64,000 nt of DNA, taken from assembly GCA_027023025.1 (NCBI GenBank), contig JALVXB010000021.1, positions 1 through 64,000 of the forward strand. The letters are read 5' to 3'. Shown here piece after piece: positions 1-8,929 of this stretch; positions within the stretch are counted from its first letter, which is position 1; the number at the start of each line of letters is the position of its first letter. The DNA comes from Caldisericaceae bacterium. GTDB lineage: Bacteria; Caldisericota; Caldisericia; Caldisericales; Caldisericaceae. The notes beneath the pieces were generated by a model, which saw only the letters and a program-made list of their open reading frames with translations, was not told the DNA's origin and ran no database searches. Made by a program: the position numbers and the translations under genes.

Positions 1-11
1 GGAGGTAAGAT

Positions 12-2663
12 ATGGCGAAAAAATGGGTGTATGACTTTGAAGAAGGCAGCAAAGATATGAAAAACCTTCTTGGCGGTAAAGGTGCAGGCCTTGCAGAAAT
101 GACGAGGATAGGTCTTCCCGTTCCTCCTGGATTTACCATTACGACTGAGGCTTGTAAGGAATACTTAAAGCTCGGAAAATTGAGCGAGGAGATTAAAGAG
201 CAAACACTCGAGCACTTAAAAAAGTTAGAAGAGAAGACGGGCAAAAAGTTTGGCGATGTTAATAATCCTTTACTGGTTTCTGTTCGTTCTGGTGCACCGA
301 TATCAATGCCCGGTATGATGGACACGATTTTAAATCTTGGTTTAAATGACGAAACAGTGGAGGGTCTTAAAAATCTTACAAATAACGAGCGTTTTGCTTA
401 TGACAGTTACAGGCGTTTTATTCAAATGTTTGGAAATGTGGTCATGGGTATTCCACACGAAGAGTTTGAGAAAATACTTGATAAATATAAGGAGGAAAAT
501 GGTTTAAAGAGTGATACTGAGCTTACGCCTGAGATGCTAAAAAACATTATTGCAGATTATAAAGAACTCTACAAAAAACATACAGGAAAAGACTTCCCTC
601 AGGATCCTATGGAACAACTCTTTACTGCTATCGAAGCAGTATTTAAGTCCTGGAATAATGAAAGGGCTATTGCATATAGAAAGATAAACAAAATTAGTGA
701 CGACCTTGGGACAGCAGTTAACATCGTTATGATGGTGTTTGGTAATATGGGTGACGATTCTGCAACCGGCGTTGCCTTTACGAGAAACCCATCCACGGGT
801 GAAAAAGGAATATACGGTGAGTACCTCGTAAACGCTCAAGGGGAAGATGTCGTTGCAGGAATTAGGACACCAAAGCCAATACAGGAAATGAAAAACGACA
901 TCCCTTCTGCTTACGAAGAGCTTCTTAAAGTGGCAGATATACTCGAAAAACACTATAGAGACATGCAAGATATGGAATTTACTGTGGAAAAAGGTAAACT
1001 CTACATGTTGCAGACGAGGACTGGTAAGCGTACTGCACAGGCAGCAGTTAAAATAGCTGTAGATATGGTAAAGGAAGGATTGATTACTAAAGAAGAGGCA
1101 GTTCTTAGAGTTACTCCTACGCACATTGACCAGCTATTGCATAAAATGATAGATCCTTCAGTGAAAGTGAAGCCAATTGCAAAAGGATTGCCAGCATCAC
1201 CTGGCGCTGCATCTGGAAAAGTAGTTTTTGATGTGAAAGAAGCAGCTGAAAGAGGGAAAAAAGGTGAAGCAATAATTCTCGTAAGGCCAGAAACTACCCC
1301 TGAAGATATCGAAGGAATGGCACATTCAAAGGGTATTCTTACCTCAAGAGGTGGAATGACGGCACACGCTGCGGTAGTTGCAAGAGGTATGGGCATTCCT
1401 TGTATCGTGGGCGCTGAAGAAATAAAACTCGATCTTGATAAAAAGCAGTTTACTGTCGGAGATGTTACGGTAAAAGAAAACGATGTAATTACTATTGATG
1501 GTTCTAAAGGTATAGTAATTCTCGGGGAAGTTCCAATGGTTGAACCGGGCCTTACTGACGAACTTAAAGAACTTCTTAAGTATGCTGACGAACTTAGGGA
1601 ATTAGGAGTCCGTGCAAATGCGAATACGCCAACTGAGGCAGAAAGAGCAAGGAATTACGGTGCAGAGGGTGTAGGCCTTTGCAGAACTGAAAGAATGTTC
1701 CTGCAGAAAGATAGACTTCCCGTTATGCAGGATATGATTATTGCTGAAACACGAGAGGAGAGGATTAAGTATCTCGAAAAACTCAGAGAACCTCAGCAAA
1801 AAGATTTCTACGAAATTCTTAAAGCAATGGATAATCTGCCTGTTATTATAAGGTTGCTTGACCCGCCTCTTCACGAATTCCTTCCTCAGAGAGAAAGACT
1901 GGAAAAAGAAATTGCAGAACTTAAAGAAAGCGGAAAAGACCCGGAACTTCTTGCAAAGAAAGAGAAACAACTTAAGCGGTCTAAAGAACTTGCTGAGTTT
2001 AACCCAATGATTGGATTTAGGGGTTGCAGAGTTGGCATACTTTATCCCGAAATTTACGAAATGCAGGTTCGCGCAATTATCGAAGCAGCAATAAAACTAA
2101 AGAAAGAGGGTTATCATCCTAAGCCAAAAATAATGCTTCCTCTTATTGGACATGTAAATGAAATGAAGATTTTGCGTGAGAGGATAGAAAAAGTCGTAAA
2201 AGAAGTATTTGACCGCGAAGGTGATACTGTGGAGTATCAGATTGGTACTATGATTGAAGTTCCTCGTGCTGCACTTACCGCTGATCAAATTGCAGAATAC
2301 GCTGACTTCTTCTCGTTTGGTACGAATGACCTCACTCAGACGACATTTGCTTACAGTAGAGACGATGCCGAGGCAACATTCCTTCCGTATTACTTGAAAG
2401 AAAAAATTCTTCCCAAGGAACCATTTATCACTATAGACAGAGATGGTGTTGGTAAACTCGTAAGGATTGGAGTTGTACTTGGTAGGAAAACTAAACGGAG
2501 TCTCGAAATTGGTATTTGTGGTGAACACGGAGGAGATCCAGAGTCCATTGAATTTTTCCACTATGCAGGTCTTGACTATGTAAGCTGCTCTCCTTTCAGA
2601 GTGCCAATTGCACGACTTGCAGCAGCCCAGGTTGCCGTTAAGGAAAAACTGAATAAGAAGTAA
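12..2663 (+). CDS. ppdK: Pyruvate, phosphate dikinase
   Basis: Interconverts pyruvate + ATP + Pi and PEP + AMP + PPi in the cytosol; in anaerobes it serves glycolysis or gluconeogenesis. The 883-residue length matches the family. The N-terminal ATP-grasp part begins with GGKGAGLAEM. The swivelling phosphohistidine domain carries GGMTAHAAVVARG, placing the catalytic His at residue 452. The C-terminal PEP/pyruvate barrel shows the FGTNDLTQ and CGEHGGDP motifs. ATG at 12 follows GGAGGT at positions 1-6, so the gene is complete, but its promoter lies outside the window. The dGTPase-like gene starts one base after its stop, so the two are probably co-transcribed. No PPDK regulatory protein is visible. 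Assignment is very secure. Confidence 0.98.
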   Translation: MAKKWVYDFEEGSKDMKNLLGGKGAGLAEMTRIGLPVPPGFTITTEACKEYLKLGKLSEEIKEQTLEHLKKLEEKTGKKFGDVNNPLLVSVRSGAPISMPGMMDTILNLGLNDETVEGLKNLTNNERFAYDSYRRFIQMFGNVVMGIPHEEFEKILDKYKEENGLKSDTELTPEMLKNIIADYKELYKKHTGKDFPQDPMEQLFTAIEAVFKSWNNERAIAYRKINKISDDLGTAVNIVMMVFGNMGDDSATGVAFTRNPSTGEKGIYGEYLVNAQGEDVVAGIRTPKPIQEMKNDIPSAYEELLKVADILEKHYRDMQDMEFTVEKGKLYMLQTRTGKRTAQAAVKIAVDMVKEGLITKEEAVLRVTPTHIDQLLHKMIDPSVKVKPIAKGLPASPGAASGKVVFDVKEAAERGKKGEAIILVRPETTPEDIEGMAHSKGILTSRGGMTAHAAVVARGMGIPCIVGAEEIKLDLDKKQFTVGDVTVKENDVITIDGSKGIVILGEVPMVEPGLTDELKELLKYADELRELGVRANANTPTEAERARNYGAEGVGLCRTERMFLQKDRLPVMQDMIIAETREERIKYLEKLREPQQKDFYEILKAMDNLPVIIRLLDPPLHEFLPQRERLEKEIAELKESGKDPELLAKKEKQLKRSKELAEFNPMIGFRGCRVGILYPEIYEMQVRAIIEAAIKLKKEGYHPKPKIMLPLIGHVNEMKILRERIEKVVKEVFDREGDTVEYQIGTMIEVPRAALTADQIAEYADFFSFGTNDLTQTTFAYSRDDAEATFLPYYLKEKILPKEPFITIDRDGVGKLVRIGVVLGRKTKRSLEIGICGEHGGDPESIEFFHYAGLDYVSCSPFRVPIARLAAAQVAVKEKLNKK

Positions 2664-2664
2664 A

Positions 2665-3777
2665 TTGTTTAGAGAAGAGTACGAAAAATTAGAAAAAAGT
2701 TTGCTCTCCCCTCGTGCGACTTTAAGCTCTCACTCAAAGGGGAGAGCTTACCCAGAAAGTAAGGACCCTTATAGAACGCCTTTTCAAAGGGATGTAGATA
2801 GGATTCTTTACTCTAAATCTTTTAGAAGATTACAGTATAAAACTCAAGTATTTATTGCACCTCTTGGTGACCACTATAGAAATAGACTTACACATACACT
2901 TGAAGTGATGACTATCAGTAGGGCAATCGCTCGTGCACTTAGATTAAATCCTGACCTTACGGAAGCAATTGCATTGGGCCACGACCTGGGTCATTCCCCA
3001 TTTGGGCATGCAGGCGAGGCCGTGCTAAATGCAAAGTGCAAAGAATACGATTCTTCGCTGCACTTTTTCCACCCAGAGCAAAGCTTGAGAGTGGTTGATG
3101 TTTTGGAACGCAGGATTCGTTCAAATGGTGAAGTCGTTTTTGGGTTAAATCTAACATTTGAAGTTCGGGACGGAATACTGCACCATAGTAAGGGACTTGC
3201 TGATCTTTCTTCTTTAAAGAAAGCAATCCTTCCTGAAACACTTGAAGGTGAGGTTGTAAGAATTTCGGATAGAATCGCATATTTGCATCACGATACTGAC
3301 GATGCGATACGCGCTGGCTTAATAAAAGAAACAGATATTCCTGAGCAGGTGACGAAAGTGCTTGGAAAGTCGAATTCTAAGAGATTGTCGACACTTATTT
3401 TAAGTGTTATTGATTACAGCAAGAGCGAAGAACACATTGGAATGCCTGATCCCATCGTTTCTTCTATGGATTTGTGGAAGAATTTCTTAAAAGAGCGTGT
3501 TTACATAGGTTCTAAGCCAAAAGAGGAAGAGAAAAAAGTCAGAGAACTACTATCCTTCCTGTTTGATTACTTCTACGATAGGCCAGAAAAGATGGAGAAG
3601 TTTTTACAAAATCATCCAATATCGCTTAAAACAGATAATCCCGTGAAGTATTTAAGAGAGAACAAAAAGGAGAGGCTCGTCGTGATTTGTGATTACCTCT
3701 CCTCAATGACAGACCGCTTTGCTGTGGAAATTGCTAAATCTATTTTATTTCCAAATCCATTACCATTAAATTACTAA
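2665..3777 (+). CDS. dgt: dGTPase-like HD-domain triphosphohydrolase
   Basis: Member of the deoxyguanosinetriphosphate triphosphohydrolase-like family, which cleaves dNTPs to deoxynucleoside and tripolyphosphate. The HD metal site is visible: RLTHTLEV supplies the first His, HDLGHSPFGHAGE the central HD, and HHDTDD the downstream ligand. The 370-residue length fits the short bacterial Dgt-like type rather than E. coli Dgt (about 505). The start is TTG at 2665, one base after the ppdK stop and without a strong Shine-Dalgarno, suggesting translational coupling. Its stop codon overlaps that of the convergent SIMPL gene. True substrate preference (dGTP or other dNTPs) cannot be read from sequence. 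Confidence 0.9.
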   Translation: MFREEYEKLEKSLLSPRATLSSHSKGRAYPESKDPYRTPFQRDVDRILYSKSFRRLQYKTQVFIAPLGDHYRNRLTHTLEVMTISRAIARALRLNPDLTEAIALGHDLGHSPFGHAGEAVLNAKCKEYDSSLHFFHPEQSLRVVDVLERRIRSNGEVVFGLNLTFEVRDGILHHSKGLADLSSLKKAILPETLEGEVVRISDRIAYLHHDTDDAIRAGLIKETDIPEQVTKVLGKSNSKRLSTLILSVIDYSKSEEHIGMPDPIVSSMDLWKNFLKERVYIGSKPKEEEKKVRELLSFLFDYFYDRPEKMEKFLQNHPISLKTDNPVKYLRENKKERLVVICDYLSSMTDRFAVEIAKSILFPNPLPLNY

Positions 3778-4514
3778 TCAAAGGTAAATATCACCTGTAC
3801 ATTGGCTTTTATCGTAAGGGACCCTCCTTCTACTGGAACATTTACATTGTTTTCCACTGACTTTCCTGCAAGATCTCTGTAGATTACGGGATAGTAATTG
3901 TGAGACTGAATAGATATAGTTTTTATCCCTGTTATTTTGTAGTTTGTATTCTTTAGCGAAGCTTCTGCTTTTTTCTTTGCGTTTTCCATTGCTTTAGTTA
4001 TTGCTTCGTTCTGTAAAGCGTCCTTCTTTGATACATCGAAAGAAATACCGTAAACTTTATTAGCACCGCTATTTACTGCAAGAGTTAACAAATTTCCTGC
4101 CTTTTTGATGGAGGAATCCACAGTAAAAGATTCAGATGCTTCGTACCCTATAAGGACATTTTTTCTTGAATCTTTATCCCATTGATAAACAGGCCTTAGG
4201 TTTATTGATGTAGTCTTAATGTCCTCTTTTTTTACTCCCGCGTTAGTTAGTGTTGCTATTACATTGGAAGCTTTTTCTGATAGTGTGTCCATTGCTTCAC
4301 TTGCAGTCTTTTTTTGCACACTTATGCCGAAATTTAATTTGGCAATATCTGGCACGACATTTATAGTACCACTACCGCTTACCGTGATAGTGTGATCTAA
4401 ACTAATACTTTCTGCTGCTACTTCACTGTTTTTTGGGAGACTTTTTACACTAAATACTGTAACTCCCAAAACGAGAATAATTGCGATAATTCCTACTAAT
4501 AACTTCTTTTTCAT
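3774..4514 (-). CDS. SIMPL-domain (DUF541) exported protein
   Basis: Secreted or membrane-anchored SIMPL-domain protein of 246 residues. The N-terminus MKKK followed by about 17 hydrophobic residues is a signal peptide or anchor. The rest has family features such as TVSGSGTINVVPD near residue 45, and the segment with QNEAITKAMENAKKKAEA. The family (BP26/OMP28-like) forms oligomeric rings in the few studied cases; its biochemical role is unknown. The ORF track starts 17 codons earlier, but GGAGGTGATAAA immediately precedes ATG at 4514, so I use that start. It is convergent with dgt and the stop codons overlap. Monocistronic as far as can be seen. Confidence 0.82.
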   Translation of the reverse strand: MKKKLLVGIIAIILVLGVTVFSVKSLPKNSEVAAESISLDHTITVSGSGTINVVPDIAKLNFGISVQKKTASEAMDTLSEKASNVIATLTNAGVKKEDIKTTSINLRPVYQWDKDSRKNVLIGYEASESFTVDSSIKKAGNLLTLAVNSGANKVYGISFDVSKKDALQNEAITKAMENAKKKAEASLKNTNYKITGIKTISIQSHNYYPVIYRDLAGKSVENNVNVPVEGGSLTIKANVQVIFTFD

Positions 4515-4639
4515 TTTATCACCTCCATTAATTAGACACTCAATCTTAAAAAAGTTCCATTGCAATTAATTATAAGATTAAAATTTTAAAATACATACTT
4601 TAACGAATACATTTTCCACGCATGTCAAGTATTTATTGT

Positions 4640-4667
4640 TTGCAAAATTTATTTTTTTTCTTACAAT
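4640..4667 (+). promoter_or_regulatory. Putative sigma-70 promoter of rimP-nusA-infB
   Basis: TTGCAA at 4640-4645, 16-bp spacer, TACAAT at 4662-4667; an overlapping TATAAT begins at 4667. It lies about 100 bp upstream of rimP and ahead of the leader terminator. The match is decent, but the region is very AT-rich. Confidence 0.5.
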
Positions 4668-4714
4668 ATAATTATAAAGAGTTATTTAATTAATTTGTTA
4701 TTATTTTGTTTGCG

Positions 4715-4743
4715 AGTGGGATATGTATTTGTGCCCACTTTTT
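4715..4743 (+). terminator. Intrinsic terminator / attenuator in the rimP leader
   Basis: AGTGGG (4715-4720) pairs with CCCACT (4734-4739), and a T-run follows. It sits only about 23 bp before the rimP start and downstream of the predicted promoter, so it can act as a leader attenuator. Leader terminators upstream of rimP are known in Firmicutes, and in B. subtilis termination there depends on NusA, which gives autoregulation. The same control is inferred here. Confidence 0.7.
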
Positions 4744-4765
4744 ATTTTGATGGGAGATGATTTTT

Positions 4766-5212
4766 ATGGACCGAGTGGAAGAAATTGTAGCTCGAAGCGC
4801 AAGAAAATTGGGGCTTGTTTTGGTGGAGTTTGAGATTAAGAAAGGTAATATTGAAGCAGTTGTTTATAGCACAAAACATAATGTTACGATTAACGAACTT
4901 GAACTACTTACCGAGGAGATTCAACATGAATTGGCAGAAGTAGGATTGGATACTGTTTATGGAGTTAATCTTTCTTCTCCTGGTTTGGATAGGATTCTGA
5001 AGACTGATAAAGAACTGGATATCTTTCAGGGTAGGCTCGTAAAGGTTTCGTATTTTGACGAAGATAAAATTGTCGTAAGAAAGGGTATTTTAGAAGGAAA
5101 GAATGGAAGTGATATTTTATTGAATTGCGAAGAAGGTAAGCAAAGTATCCCTTTTAAAAAAGTCACTTCCGTTCAGTTGTGGGATAAAATATTTGAGAAG
5201 AGGAGGCGGTAA
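4766..5212 (+). CDS. rimP: Ribosome maturation factor RimP
   Basis: 30S subunit maturation factor, 148 residues, in its classic place ahead of nusA-infB. Recognisable RimP features are an N-terminal alpha/beta domain (VEEIVARSARKLGLVLVEFEI), the VGLDTVYGVNLSSPGLDRIL stretch around residues 60-80, and a C-terminal SH3-like barrel ending QLWDKIFEKRRR. The ORF track begins at ATG 4757, but GGGAG at 4752-4756 would then abut the start. ATG 4766 gives a normal 9-nt spacing and the family-like start MDRVEEIV. nusA begins 2 nt after the stop. Confidence 0.93.
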   Translation: MDRVEEIVARSARKLGLVLVEFEIKKGNIEAVVYSTKHNVTINELELLTEEIQHELAEVGLDTVYGVNLSSPGLDRILKTDKELDIFQGRLVKVSYFDEDKIVVRKGILEGKNGSDILLNCEEGKQSIPFKKVTSVQLWDKIFEKRRR

Positions 5213-5214
5213 TA

Positions 5215-6264
5215 GTGCTTGATATAGATGTTTTAAGGAATATGGAGAAAGAAGAGCACATTCCTAAAGAATACATTATAGATGTAATTAAAAGTACTTT
5301 GATTGCTGCATATAAGAAAACCTTTGGGGAATCAAATGCTGTGGTAAAGATTAATATGGCCAAAGGTCTGGTAAAGTTGTATGCAGAGAAGTTAGTGGTT
5401 GAAAAGGTGAAAAATAATGTCCTCGAGATTGGTCTGGAGGAGGCAAAAAAGTTTTCCAGTGACGCAAAAATTGGCGATAAGGTGCTTATTGAAATCCCGG
5501 TTAGTTCGCTTTCTTCTTCTGCGATTAGATTAGCCAAGCAGGTATTTAAGCAACGAATAACTGAGAAAAAGAGAGAAATCGCTTTTCAAGAATTTTCTGG
5601 CAAGGTGGGCGATATTATAAGCGGAAAGGTTACGCGAAGAAAATCTCACGGAGAAATAGGTGTAAATATTGACCCTTATAACATAGAAGGCATAATTCCT
5701 CCGGAAGAATCTATACCTAACGAACCTATGAGGCGTGGTAAATTGGTAAAAGCTTACATCAAAGAAACTAAAAAGACGGATAGAGGACCTCTCGTTATTC
5801 TTTCAAGGGCTTGTCCTGAATTTATGATAAAGTTAATGCACCTTGAAATTCCTGAAATTGAGCAAGGGATCGTGGAGATTAAAGGTGCCGTTAGAGAGCC
5901 TGGCGTTAGAGCAAAGGTTGCCGTTGCAACTAAAGATTTGCGCGTGGATCCGGTGGGTGCGTGTATAGGTGCAAAGGGTGTTAGAATTAATTCTGTTTCT
6001 AAAGAAATCAACCGTGAAAGGATAGATGTCATTCGCTATAGTTCAGATCCAGAGCTATACATTGAAAATGCTTTAAGTCCTGCCAAGGTTGATCGAGTGG
6101 AAATTATAGAAGGTACACACGAAGCAAATGTTTATGTAAACAGTAAAAATTATCCTACTGCTCTTGGTAGCAATGGTATAAATGTAATGCTTGCATCAAA
6201 GCTTACCGGATATAAAATTCACCTAATTGAGACATCAGAGGAAGGTGATGTAAATGAGTCATAA
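5215..6264 (+). CDS. nusA: Transcription termination/antitermination factor NusA
   Basis: RNA polymerase-binding elongation factor controlling pausing, termination and antitermination. The 349 residues contain the N-terminal RNAP-binding domain (about 1-115), an S1 domain (about 125-190, with GDIISGKVTRRKSHGEIGV) and two KH domains (about 200-340). The second KH region includes VDPVGACIGAKGVRI. The acidic C-terminal repeats of proteobacterial NusA are absent, as in Gram-positives and Thermotoga. The start is GTG at 5215 after GAGGAGGCGG. The end overlaps infB by 11 bp. The ylxR and L7Ae-like genes often found between nusA and infB are missing. Autoregulation through the upstream leader terminator is plausible. 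Confidence 0.96.
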   Translation: MLDIDVLRNMEKEEHIPKEYIIDVIKSTLIAAYKKTFGESNAVVKINMAKGLVKLYAEKLVVEKVKNNVLEIGLEEAKKFSSDAKIGDKVLIEIPVSSLSSSAIRLAKQVFKQRITEKKREIAFQEFSGKVGDIISGKVTRRKSHGEIGVNIDPYNIEGIIPPEESIPNEPMRRGKLVKAYIKETKKTDRGPLVILSRACPEFMIKLMHLEIPEIEQGIVEIKGAVREPGVRAKVAVATKDLRVDPVGACIGAKGVRINSVSKEINRERIDVIRYSSDPELYIENALSPAKVDRVEIIEGTHEANVYVNSKNYPTALGSNGINVMLASKLTGYKIHLIETSEEGDVNES

Positions 6265-8155
6265 AATAAGAGTTTACCAGCTTGCAAAGAAGCTGGGTAT
6301 AAAGTCTACTAAACTTGTTTCTATCCTTGAAGAGTTAGGGATTAAAAACAAGGGGAATTTATCCATGGTTGACGAGGAAACATCTGCACTTGTAGAAGAG
6401 TACATAAGTGAGATGCAAAAGGAGCGTGTGAAGGAAGAGGAGAAAAATCAGAGAATTCAGGGCGACATCACGCTTGAAGAATTCGCAAAAAGATTTAACA
6501 TCCCGGAAAAGACGGTTCGTGAAAGAATAATGAAGTTAGGTTTACCGTATAAACCAGGCAGGAAGTATTCGAAAGACGAGATTCATTATCTTGCATACGA
6601 AATGGATCTGGATGTTCCAGAGTTTACGAATTCAGAATTTTTAAGTAGGTTTGAAAGTAGGGCGCCAGTAGTTACTGTTATGGGGCATGTAGATCATGGC
6701 AAAACTACCTTACTTGATTACATTAGAAGAACATCTGTTGCGGAACGAGAAAAGGGTAGAATTACTCAGGCAATTGGTGCATCGGTTGTTGAGGTGGACG
6801 GAAAAAAAATAATATTTATAGACACCCCAGGACACGAAGCGTTTACCGAGATGAGACTTCGTGGTTCTATCGTTACAGACATCGTAATTCTCGTAGTTGC
6901 TGCAGACGAAGGAATAAAGGAACAGACTATTGAATCAATTGACCATGCTCGTGCCGCAAATGTTCCTATTATCGTAGCCATTAATAAAATAGATCGACCC
7001 AATGCCGATCCAGAAAGGGTAAAACAACAACTTGCTGATAGAGGTCTGCTCCCAGAAGAATGGGGAGGTTCTACTATCTATGTACTCGTTTCTGCAAAAA
7101 CTGGTGAAGGAGTAAAGGAACTACTGGAAATGATCAACCTACAGGCGGAACTACTGGAGTTAAGGACAGATCCAAATACACTTTGTTCTGGCACCGTTAT
7201 TGAATCTAAGATGGATAAGAATAAAGGCCCTCTAGCTACTGTAATTGTCCAGACCGGGACATTGAAAGTTGGAAACTTTATAAGAGCAGGTGATGTGGTG
7301 GGTAAAATCAGGTTTCTGACTGACACCAACGGGCAGCGCGTAAAAGAGTCAAAAGCCGTTTCTGCAGTAGAAGTTGCAGGTCTCCCGGATGTACCCAAGG
7401 CAGGTGAAATTTTCTATGTAATTGAAAGTAGCAGCGAAGCGAAAGAAATTATAAAACAAATTGAAGAAGAGAAACGGTTGCAGAAAATGAAAGCACAGTC
7501 AGGACCTAAAACTATAGAGGATCTTTTCAGAGAAATGCAGGAAAAAGAAATTAAAAAGTTGTTTGTTATATTAAAGGCTGGCACTCAAGGTGCACTGGAA
7601 GCAGTAAAGCATGCAATAAGTGAAATTAAATCTCCTGTACCTATTGAAATAATTCACGAAGGTATTGGAGGTATCGTAAAGAGTGATGTACTTCTTGCAG
7701 ATGCAGCAAATGCATTAATTATAGGCTTTAATGTAAGGCCTACTACTGAAGCAAAGAAAGAATCCAAAGCCCGTGGAGTAACCATAAAAACTTACGACAT
7801 TATATTCGAACTTACTGATGCACTTGAAGCTATATTAAAGGGCATGGTTAAAGTTGAAAAGCAAGAAGTAGTTATAGGTAGAGCGTTGGTAAAGAAGACT
7901 TTTAAGGTGTCTGGCGTGGGTACGATTGCGGGTTGTCTGGTCACCGAGGGTAAAGTAATAAGAGGCTATAAAGCAAATGTATTGAGAAACAATGTCGTCG
8001 TGTATTCTACAGAAATATCGTCTTTGAAGAGATTTAAGCAGGATGTTAAAGAGGTATCAAAAGGCTACGAGTGTGGCATAGGACTTAAAAACTTTAACGA
8101 CATTAAAGTAGGTGACGAAATTGAGGTCGTAAGCACAGAAGATAAAAAGGAATAA
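6254..8155 (+). CDS. infB: Translation initiation factor IF-2
   Basis: GTPase that delivers initiator fMet-tRNA to the 30S subunit. The protein has 633 residues, shorter than E. coli IF-2 (890) because the N-terminal linker is reduced. Two small IF2_N-type helical modules occupy about residues 1-125. GTPase motifs are G1 GHVDHGKT (144-151), G3 DTPGHEAF, G4 NKID and G5 SAKTGEG. The C-terminal part has domain II, the domain III region around [14 protein letters not shown], and the tRNA-binding beta barrel. ATG 6254 overlaps the end of nusA. The usual downstream rbfA and truB genes are absent; rsmI follows directly. Confidence 0.97.
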   Translation: MSHKIRVYQLAKKLGIKSTKLVSILEELGIKNKGNLSMVDEETSALVEEYISEMQKERVKEEEKNQRIQGDITLEEFAKRFNIPEKTVRERIMKLGLPYKPGRKYSKDEIHYLAYEMDLDVPEFTNSEFLSRFESRAPVVTVMGHVDHGKTTLLDYIRRTSVAEREKGRITQAIGASVVEVDGKKIIFIDTPGHEAFTEMRLRGSIVTDIVILVVAADEGIKEQTIESIDHARAANVPIIVAINKIDRPNADPERVKQQLADRGLLPEEWGGSTIYVLVSAKTGEGVKELLEMINLQAELLELRTDPNTLCSGTVIESKMDKNKGPLATVIVQTGTLKVGNFIRAGDVVGKIRFLTDTNGQRVKESKAVSAVEVAGLPDVPKAGEIFYVIESSSEAKEIIKQIEEEKRLQKMKAQSGPKTIEDLFREMQEKEIKKLFVILKAGTQGALEAVKHAISEIKSPVPIEIIHEGIGGIVKSDVLLADAANALIIGFNVRPTTEAKKESKARGVTIKTYDIIFELTDALEAILKGMVKVEKQEVVIGRALVKKTFKVSGVGTIAGCLVTEGKVIRGYKANVLRNNVVVYSTEISSLKRFKQDVKEVSKGYECGIGLKNFNDIKVGDEIEVVSTEDKKE

Positions 8156-8156
8156 G

Positions 8157-8834
8157 ATGCCTCTATATGTTTGTCCTACGCCAATTGGCAATTTAAGTGA
8201 CATTACGATACGGGTTATTCGTGTACTGCGCAATGTAGATCTTATTGCAGCTGAGGATACGCGGAAAACCCGTATTCTTTTAAATAAATATGCAATAAAC
8301 ACTAAAACGATTAGTTTTCACAGTTATTCGTCCGATAAAAAATTAAATTATCTAATTGAATTATTGGAACAAGGAAAGCACATTGCTCTCGTTACAGATG
8401 CAGGAACTCCAGGTATATCTGACCCTGGATACAATTTGATAAAGATGTGCATTGATAAAGGCATTCATGTGGAGGCTCTGCCTGGACCGACTTCTTTTGT
8501 CCCAGCGTTACTTCTGTCGGGATTTCCTCCAGCACACTTTCTATTTTATGGATTTTTGCCACGAAAACACGGTAAGCGTATCAAGATTCTGAAAAGCTTT
8601 GAAGAATTTCAGGGGCCAGTAATTTACTTTGAATCGCCGTATCGGATAAAAAACCTCGTTTCTGAAATATTAGAAGCTTTGGGTGATAGAGATATTGCAA
8701 TTGTTAGGGAGTTAACGAAAATACACGAAGAGGTTTTAAGAGGCAAAGCTACCAATCTTTTAGACGAATTAGACCATAGAAATCTCAAAGGAGAAATTAT
8801 TGTTATTATTGGGCCTGTCGAAGGTAAAAGATAA
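8157..8834 (+). CDS. rsmI: 16S rRNA (cytidine-2'-O)-methyltransferase RsmI
   Basis: SAM-dependent tetrapyrrole-methylase-fold enzyme that 2'-O-methylates C1402 of 16S rRNA. Diagnostic motifs are LYVCPTPIGNLSDIT at the N-terminus, AAEDTRKTRILLNKY, TDAGTPGISDPGY and EALPGPTSFVPALLLSG. At 225 residues it is shorter than the usual 270-290; it ends just after the GEIIVIIGP strand, so the C-terminal helical extension is missing. No frameshift is evident, because the stop is followed by a promoter region. Translation starts at ATG 8157, two bases after infB, so it is likely coupled. Confidence 0.94.
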   Translation: MPLYVCPTPIGNLSDITIRVIRVLRNVDLIAAEDTRKTRILLNKYAINTKTISFHSYSSDKKLNYLIELLEQGKHIALVTDAGTPGISDPGYNLIKMCIDKGIHVEALPGPTSFVPALLLSGFPPAHFLFYGFLPRKHGKRIKILKSFEEFQGPVIYFESPYRIKNLVSEILEALGDRDIAIVRELTKIHEEVLRGKATNLLDELDHRNLKGEIIVIIGPVEGKR

Positions 8835-8868
8835 ATTGCTGTTATCCTTTTGAAAACCAGGTCTTTAC

Positions 8869-8897
8869 TTGACACTTTTTTTTATAAATCGTATAAT
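8869..8897 (+). promoter_or_regulatory. Consensus sigma-70 promoter of the purine/molybdenum hydroxylase operon
   Basis: TTGACA at 8869-8874, exactly 17 bp spacer, TATAAT at 8892-8897: both hexamers are perfect. The start codon of preT lies 33 bp downstream, with AAAGGGGTG as ribosome binding site. No operator was recognised. Confidence 0.9.
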
Positions 8898-8929
8898 AGA
8901 AATCAATAAAAATGAGAAAGGGGTGACTT

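Noticed and set aside
537-1124. Long antisense ORFs inside ppdK (for example 195 codons)
   Set aside because: Shadow frames of a well-conserved gene; translations are Cys/Phe-rich and match nothing recognisable.
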